Shown here: positions 27,763-34,414 of the stretch, in pieces
How positions within the stretch are numbered: position 1 is the first letter of the stretch
Layout of the letters: every line of letters starts with the position of its first letter
Assembly: GCF_900129615.1 (NCBI RefSeq)
Contig: NZ_FQWI01000001.1
Coordinates: 372,001 to 436,000, forward strand
Direction: 5' to 3'
DNA length: 64,000 nt
From: Pectobacterium carotovorum
GTDB taxonomy: Bacteria > Pseudomonadota > Gammaproteobacteria > Enterobacterales > Enterobacteriaceae
The notes under the pieces: generated by a model
The model's input: the letters and a program-made list of their open reading frames with translations, nothing else
Told to the model about the DNA's origin: nothing
Databases searched by the model: none
Position numbers and translations under genes: made by a program

Positions 27763-29280
27763 TTATAAAATTGGCTCAGGCGTATATTCAGCATCAATGG
27801 CCGTGGCCATTAGCACACTGTTTGTTAAGTCTGTTCTGGTAAGCGGGTTGACACAGGCACTATCCACTAAATCAATTCTCACTGAATTATTAATCAGGCT
27901 GGCACAATCAATAATCTCATCCAAGAGTTGACTATTGACCATTTTCAATGTGTTGTTGTTCACATTTGCGCTGCTGTTAATGTGTATGTTAATGCTTGAG
28001 TTATCACTTAATACCGCGCTATCAATAATTTCGTCAATGAGCTCTGCCTCATTCAAATTAAGCGTATCACCGATGACTTCGGCAGAGCGCTCCAGTCTTA
28101 TATCTATGGTTGACGTCGAGATATCGGTAGTATCGATGATTTCATCAATAAGTTCTCCTGCAATAATTTCTACCATGTTCGATTTAACACGAACAGACTC
28201 TCTGATAATAATATTTATTGCGCTTGATTTAATCGTTCCACTTGCGTCTATTAGCTCATCAATTAACTCTCCTTCATATATCCGAATAGTATCCGCATCG
28301 ACGTTAGCCAGTTTTTGTAAAGTAATTTCTATACTACTATCGTGAACGGATAGCGTATCAATGAGCTCATCGACCAACTCTCCCGAAATGACCTCCACCG
28401 TATTGGCTTTAACACAGGCTGACTCCTCGAAAACAATCGTTATATGGCTTGTGTTGATTGTGCCGCTGGCATCGATTAGTTCGTCAATTAACTCGCCTTC
28501 GTTTATTCTCACGTTATCTGCATAGACATTTGCGATATTGTGCAAGGTGATCTCTATGTTGCTATTGCTAATTGATTGAGTATCAATCAGTTCATCAATC
28601 AGCTCTCCTTCATATATTTTTACCGTGTGGGCATGTACCGTTGCGACATCCGACGCCTTTATGTAAATTTGGCTATTGGCAATATCAAGACAATCAAGCG
28701 TCTCGTTGAGTAGTTGCCCTGCATAGATGGTTAACTGTCCCTGGTTATTGAGACTCTTTACCTGAGCACTACTTCTGACCTCAATGTGCAGTTCCACATT
28801 ATCCAGCTGACTACCATTTTCAGGTATATTGATTAACTCCTCAATTAAACTTCCGCCATCAATGATTAATATACTGGAGGCATTTAACAGATTTACATTG
28901 GCCGAGTTTTCAATTTTTATACTGACAATAGCATGCTTGCCAATTGTGCCATTGATAATAGAGGCAATGAGCGAGGACTCCTCATCATCTGTTTCATTAA
29001 TCGGAGTAGTGGCTAGCGTTAAACTTCGGCTGACTTCCACATTAGCGCTATTAGAAATAGTCACATTAACTTTCGCACGTTCACCAACGTTTTCAATTAA
29101 TGGAGGGATTAATGCGTGCTTTATTTGTCGAAACTCAGCGATATCGACAACTTGGTTAGCGACGTCAGTTATGAAAATATCTAATTCTTCATCTGCATTC
29201 ACAGTGAGCGGTTGTTTAAAATCATAAGGCTGACGTTCGCTTTTATTTCGAGAGAAATACATTCCTTGAGCAGTGCTCAT
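27763..29280 (-). CDS. Repeat protein with about eleven GELIDELID-type units
   Basis: A 505-residue protein, unrecognised. After an N-terminal region of about 65 residues it consists of roughly eleven tandem units of 37-44 residues. Each unit has a beta-like stretch (SxIxIxLxxxAxV), a second short strand (xxTVxIxxG) and the motif ELIDELIDASG or a variant (ELVDELIDT, ELIDEIIDS, QLLDEIIDC). The strict period and alternating hydrophobics suggest a solenoid, such as a beta-helix, or a filament-forming protein. It has no signal peptide, and composition is acidic and very poor in aromatics. DNA is AT-rich compared with flanking core genes, suggesting transfer. It is the first gene of a two-gene unit with a one-repeat paralogue. 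Confidence 0.85.
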   Translation of the reverse strand: MSTAQGMYFSRNKSERQPYDFKQPLTVNADEELDIFITDVANQVVDIAEFRQIKHALIPPLIENVGERAKVNVTISNSANVEVSRSLTLATTPINETDDEESSLIASIINGTIGKHAIVSIKIENSANVNLLNASSILIIDGGSLIEELINIPENGSQLDNVELHIEVRSSAQVKSLNNQGQLTIYAGQLLNETLDCLDIANSQIYIKASDVATVHAHTVKIYEGELIDELIDTQSISNSNIEITLHNIANVYADNVRINEGELIDELIDASGTINTSHITIVFEESACVKANTVEVISGELVDELIDTLSVHDSSIEITLQKLANVDADTIRIYEGELIDELIDASGTIKSSAINIIIRESVRVKSNMVEIIAGELIDEIIDTTDISTSTIDIRLERSAEVIGDTLNLNEAELIDEIIDSAVLSDNSSINIHINSSANVNNNTLKMVNSQLLDEIIDCASLINNSVRIDLVDSACVNPLTRTDLTNSVLMATAIDAEYTPEPIL

Positions 29281-29585
29281 GACTGAATCCTATAATTAAA
29301 TGAATTGGGAATAGGTATGGCATTACGCCAATATAGCGTTTTATCTATATTGATTTCACGGTAATGCGTGGGGGGATAATACGTCCAGCTCATCTTTATT
29401 CATGTAAAGTGAATTGCAAATAGAAACAGACGAATTCATTAATTAATAATAAATGGCTCAGTGATTATATTTATCGGAATGTTTAATGTGATAATTATTT
29501 TCGACCAAATTAAAAGATGTGGTTGCCCAATAGAAAAGGGCATGAAACAGCGTTCATGCCCTTAATTTTTGTGTTTCGGTAATGA
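29281..29585. other. AT-rich intergenic region upstream of the repeat protein
   Basis: No supported ORF. It should hold the promoter of the repeat-protein operon (reading left) and contains the ydfG terminator at its right end. Composition is clearly more AT-rich than the core genes. Confidence 0.5.
29536..29563 (-). terminator. Intrinsic terminator after ydfG
   Basis: An 11-bp stem, AAGGGCATGAA (29536-29546) with TTCATGCCCTT (29553-29563). It is flanked by T-rich sequence on both strands, 23 bp after the ydfG stop. Confidence 0.85.
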
Positions 29586-30335
29586 TTAACCTTCGCGATG
29601 TACACTTAGCCCAGCAAAAGATTGGCTGACCGGCATCATTTCCAGCGTGTTGATGTTGACGTGTGCTGGCAGCGTGGCAACCCAGAAAACAGCTTCAGAC
29701 ACATCTTCAGCCGTCAGCGGCGTTGTGTTGTCATAGGTTTTACTGACTTTGTCGTCGTTACCTTTGAAACGCACGGCCGAGAACTCGGTTCCACCGACCA
29801 GACCCGGTTCGATATTCGTTACGCGGATTCGGGTACCAGACAGATCGGCACGTAATCCCAGGCTAAACTGCTGTACGAACGCCTTGCTGGCACCGTACAC
29901 GTTACCGCCCGCATAAGGCCAGTTTCCTGCGGTAGAACCGATGTTGATGACGTGACCGATATTACGCTCCACCATAGCTGGCAGCAGCGCGCGTGTCATG
30001 AACACCAGCCCTTTGTTGTTGGTATCGATCATATTTTCCCAATCGTCTACCGATGCTTTATGCGCAGGCTCCAGACCCAGCGCCAGCCCGGCGTTGTTCA
30101 CCAGCACATCAATCGTCCGCCATTCGGCTGGCAGGGTGGCAACGGCCTGTTCAATCGCCTGACGGTCGCGCACATCCAGTTTTAACGGATACAGCGCATC
30201 GCCCAATTCCGCTTTTAGCGCATCCAGACGTTCCTGACGGCGGCCGGTCGCGATCACTTTATGACCCGCACTAATAAATTTACGTGTAATTGACTCACCA
30301 AACCCAGCCGTTGCACCGGTAACAAAAATAATCAT
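29586..30335 (-). CDS. ydfG: NADP-dependent 3-hydroxy acid dehydrogenase YdfG
   Basis: Short-chain dehydrogenase oxidising L-allo-threonine, L-serine and related 3-hydroxy acids, and acting on malonic semialdehyde in the uracil-degradation context. The 249 residues closely match E. coli YdfG: cofactor loop VTGATAGFGESITRKF (6-21), RR for NADP preference near residue 33, NNAGLALG near 82 and the catalytic Ser-Tyr-Lys set in NIGSTAG (near 133) and YGASKAF (near 147). It is a core gene lying between two accessory stretches. Confidence 0.95.
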   Translation of the reverse strand: MIIFVTGATAGFGESITRKFISAGHKVIATGRRQERLDALKAELGDALYPLKLDVRDRQAIEQAVATLPAEWRTIDVLVNNAGLALGLEPAHKASVDDWENMIDTNNKGLVFMTRALLPAMVERNIGHVINIGSTAGNWPYAGGNVYGASKAFVQQFSLGLRADLSGTRIRVTNIEPGLVGGTEFSAVRFKGNDDKVSKTYDNTTPLTAEDVSEAVFWVATLPAHVNINTLEMMPVSQSFAGLSVHREG

Positions 30336-30478
30336 GCTCTTATTTCTCCCTGACCGTTTTCATATTTTGCTTGTGCCTGATATCACTATAAATAATGAAA
30401 GGCATGCGATCATTTAGCCGCGCAATTCCCCGTGGGTCAAGCGTTACTCCGGTTTCAACGATGTGGTTTGGGAAGAAT

Positions 30479-30499
30479 CGCCCCTCAGAACGAGGGGCG
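30479..30499 (-). terminator. Probable terminator after the HisC-like gene
   Basis: Stem CGCCCCTC (30479-30486), loop AGAAC, GAGGGGCG (30492-30499). On the minus strand the sequence after it is CGATTCTTCCC, a weak T-run, 43 bp past the stop of the aminotransferase gene. Confidence 0.55.
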
Positions 30500-30541
30500 G
30501 ATCTCGAGCCATAGCGAGTGCAAGAGCGGTATGACGGAGGA

Positions 30542-31729
30542 TTAAATCCAGTTTTTGTTACGGAATTCACGCATGGTATCCGCAACCCACTGCATTTCCT
30601 GCGGTGTCCCCAACGAAATGCGACACCAGTTATCCGCAGGAGGAAACGCACGGCCAATCAGTACACCCGCGTCTGCCATATGCTTTTGGTAATCCTTGAG
30701 CGGCACGACCAATTGGTGGAAAACAAAGTTTCCCTCCGACGGTAAGTACGGCAATTTCAGGTCATCGAGCGCTTTCAGCAGGATTTGGCGCGACACATCA
30801 TTACTCTTTTTGCTGTAAGTAATGAATGCCGAGTCGTCCATAGATGCTAATGCGGCATCCACGCCGCTAAAGTTGATTTTTTCGCCCGCGACATACTTTC
30901 CCATCAACGCAATGACGTTGGGATGGGCGACGGCATACCCAACGCGCATACCGGCCATCGCGTGTATTTTGGAGAAGGTTTTGAGCAAAATAATGTTCTC
31001 TGCGCCTTGGGTAATCATCGGCGAAATAGAACGAAAACGTGGATCGTTGACAAACTCGGCGTAGGCCTCGTCAACGATAAACATCGTATTGGCTGGCTTG
31101 CTGGCAATCCACGGTTCAATTACATCCGCAGGCGTAATCGTGCCCGTTGGGTTATTCGGATTGACCAGATAAACGATGGAAGGGCCGCTGTAACCAGCAA
31201 CGGCCGCTTTTAGCCCTTCAATATCGAACGCCCAATTGTCGAGCATTTTGACTTTCGTGACTTTAATGCCGGCAATTTTGGCAAAATGTTCGCCGTCGCC
31301 ATAGGTTAATTCAGGAATCACCAGTTGTGCATTCAGCGATGCGTAGGCTTCAATTGCCGCCCGGATGCCTTCGGACGATCCGGCCGTCAACAAGATGGAA
31401 GGGGCCTCGACCTGATGATGCGCCGCCAGCTTATCGCCAAGCAGTAAAATTTCATTCTTTGCATAGCGGTTGGCTTTCACGACGGCCTCACGCGCGGCGG
31501 CCTGCGCCTTGGGCGACATACCCAGTGGGTTTTCATTAAAGTTAATACGGATTGGATTAGCGGCCGACGGTGCGGTAAATGCAGCATTCTCAGGCTGTGT
31601 CTCGGCAAAAACCCGCGAGCTTAACCCTGTCGTTACCGCCGCCGTTCCCAGCAGGGCGCCAGAAAGTTTTAATAATGCTCTGCGTTTCGGGTTTAACACG
31701 TCGCTTTCATTGATTAAAAAATTCATCAA
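30542..31729 (-). CDS. Exported HisC-like PLP aminotransferase
   Basis: A 395-residue fold-type I aminotransferase, closest in pattern to histidinol-phosphate aminotransferases: NFNENPLGMSPKA near residue 68, YLVNPNNPTGTI near 188, IVDEAYAEF near 217 and the PLP lysine in LKTFSKIHAMAGMRVGYA near 252. Unusually, it begins with a twin-arginine-type leader, NPKRRALLKLSGALLGTAAV, ending near VFA|ETQ, so it is probably folded with its cofactor and exported to the periplasm by Tat. Cytosolic HisC lacks this. The substrate is unknown; it is not in a his operon. Confidence 0.85.
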   Translation of the reverse strand: MMNFLINESDVLNPKRRALLKLSGALLGTAAVTTGLSSRVFAETQPENAAFTAPSAANPIRINFNENPLGMSPKAQAAAREAVVKANRYAKNEILLLGDKLAAHHQVEAPSILLTAGSSEGIRAAIEAYASLNAQLVIPELTYGDGEHFAKIAGIKVTKVKMLDNWAFDIEGLKAAVAGYSGPSIVYLVNPNNPTGTITPADVIEPWIASKPANTMFIVDEAYAEFVNDPRFRSISPMITQGAENIILLKTFSKIHAMAGMRVGYAVAHPNVIALMGKYVAGEKINFSGVDAALASMDDSAFITYSKKSNDVSRQILLKALDDLKLPYLPSEGNFVFHQLVVPLKDYQKHMADAGVLIGRAFPPADNWCRISLGTPQEMQWVADTMREFRNKNWI

Positions 31730-31806
31730 AACACTCTCCTTAGTTACATAATGACAGGAGAGCTAAAGCATAAAGCGCGCCAACTTCCTTAATTGATGGA
31801 ACGCTA

Positions 31807-31950
31807 ATGCCTTGTCAAATAGTTAAAATAACATTTTCTTACGACAAGCATGCCCGTCTGGCGGGAAATGCTGCGTTTTCTGATGCGCTGATTAAAGGTA
31901 AGAAAAACTGGTTGATTCATCGAGTGATTAAATCGAGTGATATGAATTGA
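31807..31950 (+). CDS. Possible 47-codon small gene
   Basis: An intact ATG frame on the plus strand encodes a basic 47-residue peptide starting MPCQIVKITFSYDKHARL and ending IKSSDMN. The ribosome site is weak (GATGGAACGCTA before the ATG). The amino-acid mix looks protein-like, but I know no homologue. It could be a small gene, a fragment of a larger one, or chance. A direct repeat ATCGAGTGAT (31919-31928 and 31932-31941) lies at its 3' end. Confidence 0.3.
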   Translation: MPCQIVKITFSYDKHARLAGNAAFSDALIKGKKNWLIHRVIKSSDMN

Positions 31951-31968
31951 TTATGCAAAGGAGCGATC

Positions 31969-32010
31969 ATGACGCATGCAATGATGCATCATGATGCGTT
32001 TGCTTTATGA
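31969..32010 (+). CDS. Possible 13-codon leader-type peptide
   Basis: A strong ribosome site AAAGGAG with 5 nt spacing precedes ATG at 31969. The 13-residue frame MTHAMMHHDAFAL has three His and three Met and ends in TGA at 32008-32010. The sequence overlaps nested palindromes (ATGATGCATCAT at 31981-31992). It resembles a leader peptide in form, but the downstream neighbour is convergent, so no regulated gene is evident. Function is inference only. Confidence 0.25.
   Translation: MTHAMMHHDAFAL
31972..31999. repeat. Nested palindromes between the HisC-like gene and the CBASS operon
   Basis: ACGCAT (31972-31977) and ATGCGT (31994-31999) flank the perfect 12-bp palindrome ATGATGCATCAT (31981-31992), which overlaps GCATCATGATGC. 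It could be a protein-binding site or an RNA hairpin. Confidence 0.5.
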
Positions 32011-32046
32011 AGTCGCGACGGCGGATTATCGGCTTCCCCTGAACCT

Positions 32047-33171
32047 TTAACTAAATCCAGTAACGATAGACTTAGTTATTAACTTACTAACATCTTTAGT
32101 AAAATCGTTGGGGTATATATCTTGATATATTGATGAAAATAAATCACTGACCTCATTACTTAGTATATCAAGTGCTTCATTTTTTTCATCATTATTAAAA
32201 ACGGCCCTTGTAGCATCAGGAACTAATAATGAATCTCGTAGGTGTTTGTCATCTATTAATTTTTCAAGCCATATATGAAGTCGTTCAACAAGTAATAATG
32301 GAAGGTATTCAGAGCAATTAAGCTTTTCATCCATATGATATGCTATACTCGTTAAGTCGAAGCTAGAAAGTTTTTTAGCTTTATTTTTTTTATAGTCAGG
32401 CATATCAGCCACTATGTTTTTCATCAGCCTAACTATTTTTTTTAAATTCCCAGAATAATACTGGTCTTTATCTTCAACCTTTTTTATATGAAGGAAAGGT
32501 CTGTTCTCTATAAATTTATGCTCTGATTTGTCATATATTTTAACAATTCTATCATGTTGTTGTCTTGAGCGTTGATAGTCATGAGTATCAAACCAGCACC
32601 CTGGAACTATATCCACTTTTCTGGCAAGACTACCACCACTAATTGATATTGATTTTCTATTAGAACAATTGACGTTAGCCTGATGATATCTACTCGTAAG
32701 TTTTTCCTCTGAAACTAAGCGAATTTCCTTTACTTGAGTAATCATATCCCGCTTATCAGGAGCATCTATATAACTTGTAGATGATAAAATTGGCTGTTGG
32801 ACTAAAAGAACATCCTTTTTTAATATCAGCATATCTACATCTGAATGACCTTCAATATGAATATCAAGTGCCACAGAACCTTGTAGTTTAAACTCAGTGC
32901 TTATGCCTGATGTATTAAGCATGCTAATAAGAGTATTGGCAACACGCTCCCCCTCTTGAATTGACACATTCGTCGATGTCGGATTTACAGGAGCCATAGC
33001 ACCAATCACATATTTTATTGAATCACTCTCTCTCACATTTTCATAAAACTCGTTAGGCCGCGAATCATAAAAAGATGAAAAAGATTCATTACCGCTATTC
33101 AATGCAAAAAGTTGTGCAGATCCTTGACGTCTATCTTTGAGTTTTTTTAATCGGTCGCCAAAATTAATCAT
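32047..33171 (-). CDS. CBASS CD-NTase (cGAS/DncV-like nucleotidyltransferase)
   Basis: A 374-residue nucleotidyltransferase with the CD-NTase active site: G98-S99 in LQGSVALD, D111 and D113 in HSDVDML (GS-x11-DxD), and a third acidic residue D187 in KVDIVPG. It would make a cyclic oligonucleotide on phage infection that switches on the neighbouring effector. Its ATG overlaps the stop of the Cap15-like gene by one base (TAATG), indicating translational coupling. No Cap2/Cap3 or HORMA/TRIP13 genes are adjacent, so this is a minimal type I CBASS layout. The clade (CdnB, CdnE or other) and product are not determined. AT-rich coding suggests transfer. Confidence 0.85.
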   Translation of the reverse strand: MINFGDRLKKLKDRRQGSAQLFALNSGNESFSSFYDSRPNEFYENVRESDSIKYVIGAMAPVNPTSTNVSIQEGERVANTLISMLNTSGISTEFKLQGSVALDIHIEGHSDVDMLILKKDVLLVQQPILSSTSYIDAPDKRDMITQVKEIRLVSEEKLTSRYHQANVNCSNRKSISISGGSLARKVDIVPGCWFDTHDYQRSRQQHDRIVKIYDKSEHKFIENRPFLHIKKVEDKDQYYSGNLKKIVRLMKNIVADMPDYKKNKAKKLSSFDLTSIAYHMDEKLNCSEYLPLLLVERLHIWLEKLIDDKHLRDSLLVPDATRAVFNNDEKNEALDILSNEVSDLFSSIYQDIYPNDFTKDVSKLITKSIVTGFS

Positions 33172-33770
33172 TATTCACCACGCGTCAAATACATTTTACC
33201 GAAAGTACGTCTGCCATTGCTGTTAAAATACGCAGCCTCACCAGATTTTAGATTCTTATCAAAAAGGACTTCACAGTAACCTCTGTGTGAGTTTAATTCA
33301 TGGTACTGTGATACATCAGGAGAATTAGCATAACTATAGTGCAATATCCATCCTCCACGTGTGCCCGGTTTTTTAGCGAGAGTGGCAGTATAGCTCCCGC
33401 TGGAGCTTTGTTTTGTTTTCAGATTTATGCTAATTCCTTCCCAAGTTTGTTCTATATCGATCTCAGCATCCCAATTGTACTTAACAACACCATCTTCTTC
33501 GGACAATGTTTCCCCTTTTATTGACCAGCAGCCATTGAGATCGGGTATTTTAAAGAACGGAATTTTCCAAGCATAATGATTAAAAAGCCAATGTAATAGA
33601 AAGTAAACAAGTGCTGTTGAAATAGTGGCGCTGGCCATAAAGCTAAAACCATCGACCTGTCTAATCCATAGAATAATACTTGAGATGAAACCAGTAATGA
33701 CAACAGAAGCGGTACCAAGATAGCGGCCGATCGTTGTTCGACTATGACCAAAAATTGCGTAATCGTGCAT
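33171..33770 (-). CDS. Cap15-like CBASS membrane effector
   Basis: A 199-residue protein with two transmembrane helices (about residues 18-36 and 44-64) and a beta-strand-rich C-terminal domain (about 75-199) beginning IPDLNGCWSIKGE and continuing with alternating strands (DAEIDIEQTWEGISINLKT). This architecture matches Cap15 effectors, whose beta-barrel binds the cyclic nucleotide and whose oligomerised helices disrupt the inner membrane to abort infection. It is directly followed by, and overlaps, the CD-NTase gene, which is the standard CBASS pairing. The assignment rests on architecture, local motif and context rather than alignment. Confidence 0.8.
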   Translation of the reverse strand: MHDYAIFGHSRTTIGRYLGTASVVITGFISSIILWIRQVDGFSFMASATISTALVYFLLHWLFNHYAWKIPFFKIPDLNGCWSIKGETLSEEDGVVKYNWDAEIDIEQTWEGISINLKTKQSSSGSYTATLAKKPGTRGGWILHYSYANSPDVSQYHELNSHRGYCEVLFDKNLKSGEAAYFNSNGRRTFGKMYLTRGE

Positions 33771-33814
33771 CTACCTAATCCTATCAACCAAGAGGAATCT
33801 AAGCTCCTCTGAAC

Positions 33815-34063
33815 TTATCTTTCTTTATTAGCTTGAGCTAAGATACTCGCGGCCAATGCTTTGGTATTTTGGCTGTACTTGCTGCGTTGCAACACCATAG
33901 AGGCAAAGGATTCCATCTCTGCACCTGTTTGCTTACCAGATGTAACTTGTGACAATGCAGAAGCAGCAAGAGAACGAGCTGTCGCGGATGAGTTTGGATT
34001 ATTAAGCAATTGGCCTGCAAGTGTTGCAATCTTACCAGAGGTGATTTTTTTATTGGTACTCAT
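33815..34063 (-). CDS. Small two-repeat protein upstream of the CBASS genes
   Basis: An 82-residue helical protein made of two similar halves: SGKIATLAGQLLNNPNSSAT with ARSLAASALSQ, and MESFASMVLQRSKYSQNT with KALAASILAQ. Each half has the pattern (L/F)A-x2-(V/L)L-x4-S-x4-(T/K)-x-LAAS-x-L-x-Q. It ends with NKER and has no signal peptide or membrane helix. It is on the same strand and 44 bp upstream of the Cap15-like gene, so it is probably in the same transcript. I do not know a function; it could be a regulator or an accessory factor, or an unrelated neighbour. Confidence 0.65.
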   Translation of the reverse strand: MSTNKKITSGKIATLAGQLLNNPNSSATARSLAASALSQVTSGKQTGAEMESFASMVLQRSKYSQNTKALAASILAQANKER

Positions 34064-34282
34064 GACTATATCCTGTGTATTTTGTTTTTATAAATACCAC
34101 ATGTAGTGCTTTCATGATAAAAAGAACGATACCTGATCTGATCAAGACGATCAAGTAAATGATGGATATATCCTGTTGATTATTTTCACGCTAAAAAAGT
34201 ATGCCAGAGACTGGTTTTTCCGGTTGAGTGGTCCCCGAAAGTAGCTACGGATTATTTCAAATTCATGCGCATCAGATAAAAA

Positions 34283-34369
34283 CTAGCGAGTGCTGCTTTT
34301 ATCCTGAAACGTTTTACGCCAGTCGGTCGGACTCACGCTAAAACGCGGTTTGAACTGCTGACTGAAATT
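34283..34369 (-). pseudogene. 3' remnant of an AraC-family regulator gene
   Basis: On the minus strand, 28 codons ending in TAG (34283-34285) encode NFSQQFKPRFSVSPTDWRKT followed by FQDKSSTR. FSQQFKPRFSVSPTDWR is the unmistakable C-terminal signature of AraC-family helix-turn-helix domains. Immediately upstream an in-frame TGA and an unrelated hairpin replace the rest of the gene. The remaining 200 or more codons are not found nearby. It therefore marks where foreign DNA entered or a deletion ended. Confidence 0.85.
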
Positions 34370-34390
34370 CCTGCCTCAGGATGAGGCAGG
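34370..34390 (-). terminator. Hairpin after the 612-aa coiled-coil gene
   Basis: Perfect stem CCTGCCTCA (34370-34378), loop GGA, TGAGGCAGG (34382-34390), 24 bp past the stop of the 612-aa gene. No T-run follows on the minus strand, where the AraC remnant begins, so it may be a weak terminator. Confidence 0.5.
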
Positions 34391-34414
34391 AATAAGAGTA
34401 ACCACCCGATTGAT

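Noticed and set aside
27763-29280. Repetitive DNA in the repeat-protein gene read as a CRISPR or satellite array
   Set aside because: Repeats keep one reading frame, vary at synonymous and coding positions and have no spacer pattern; they are protein repeats.
31740-31756. Second Ter-like string TTAGTTACATAATG upstream of the HisC-like gene
   Set aside because: Only TTAGTTACA agrees; the essential half beyond it does not fit, so it is a chance match.
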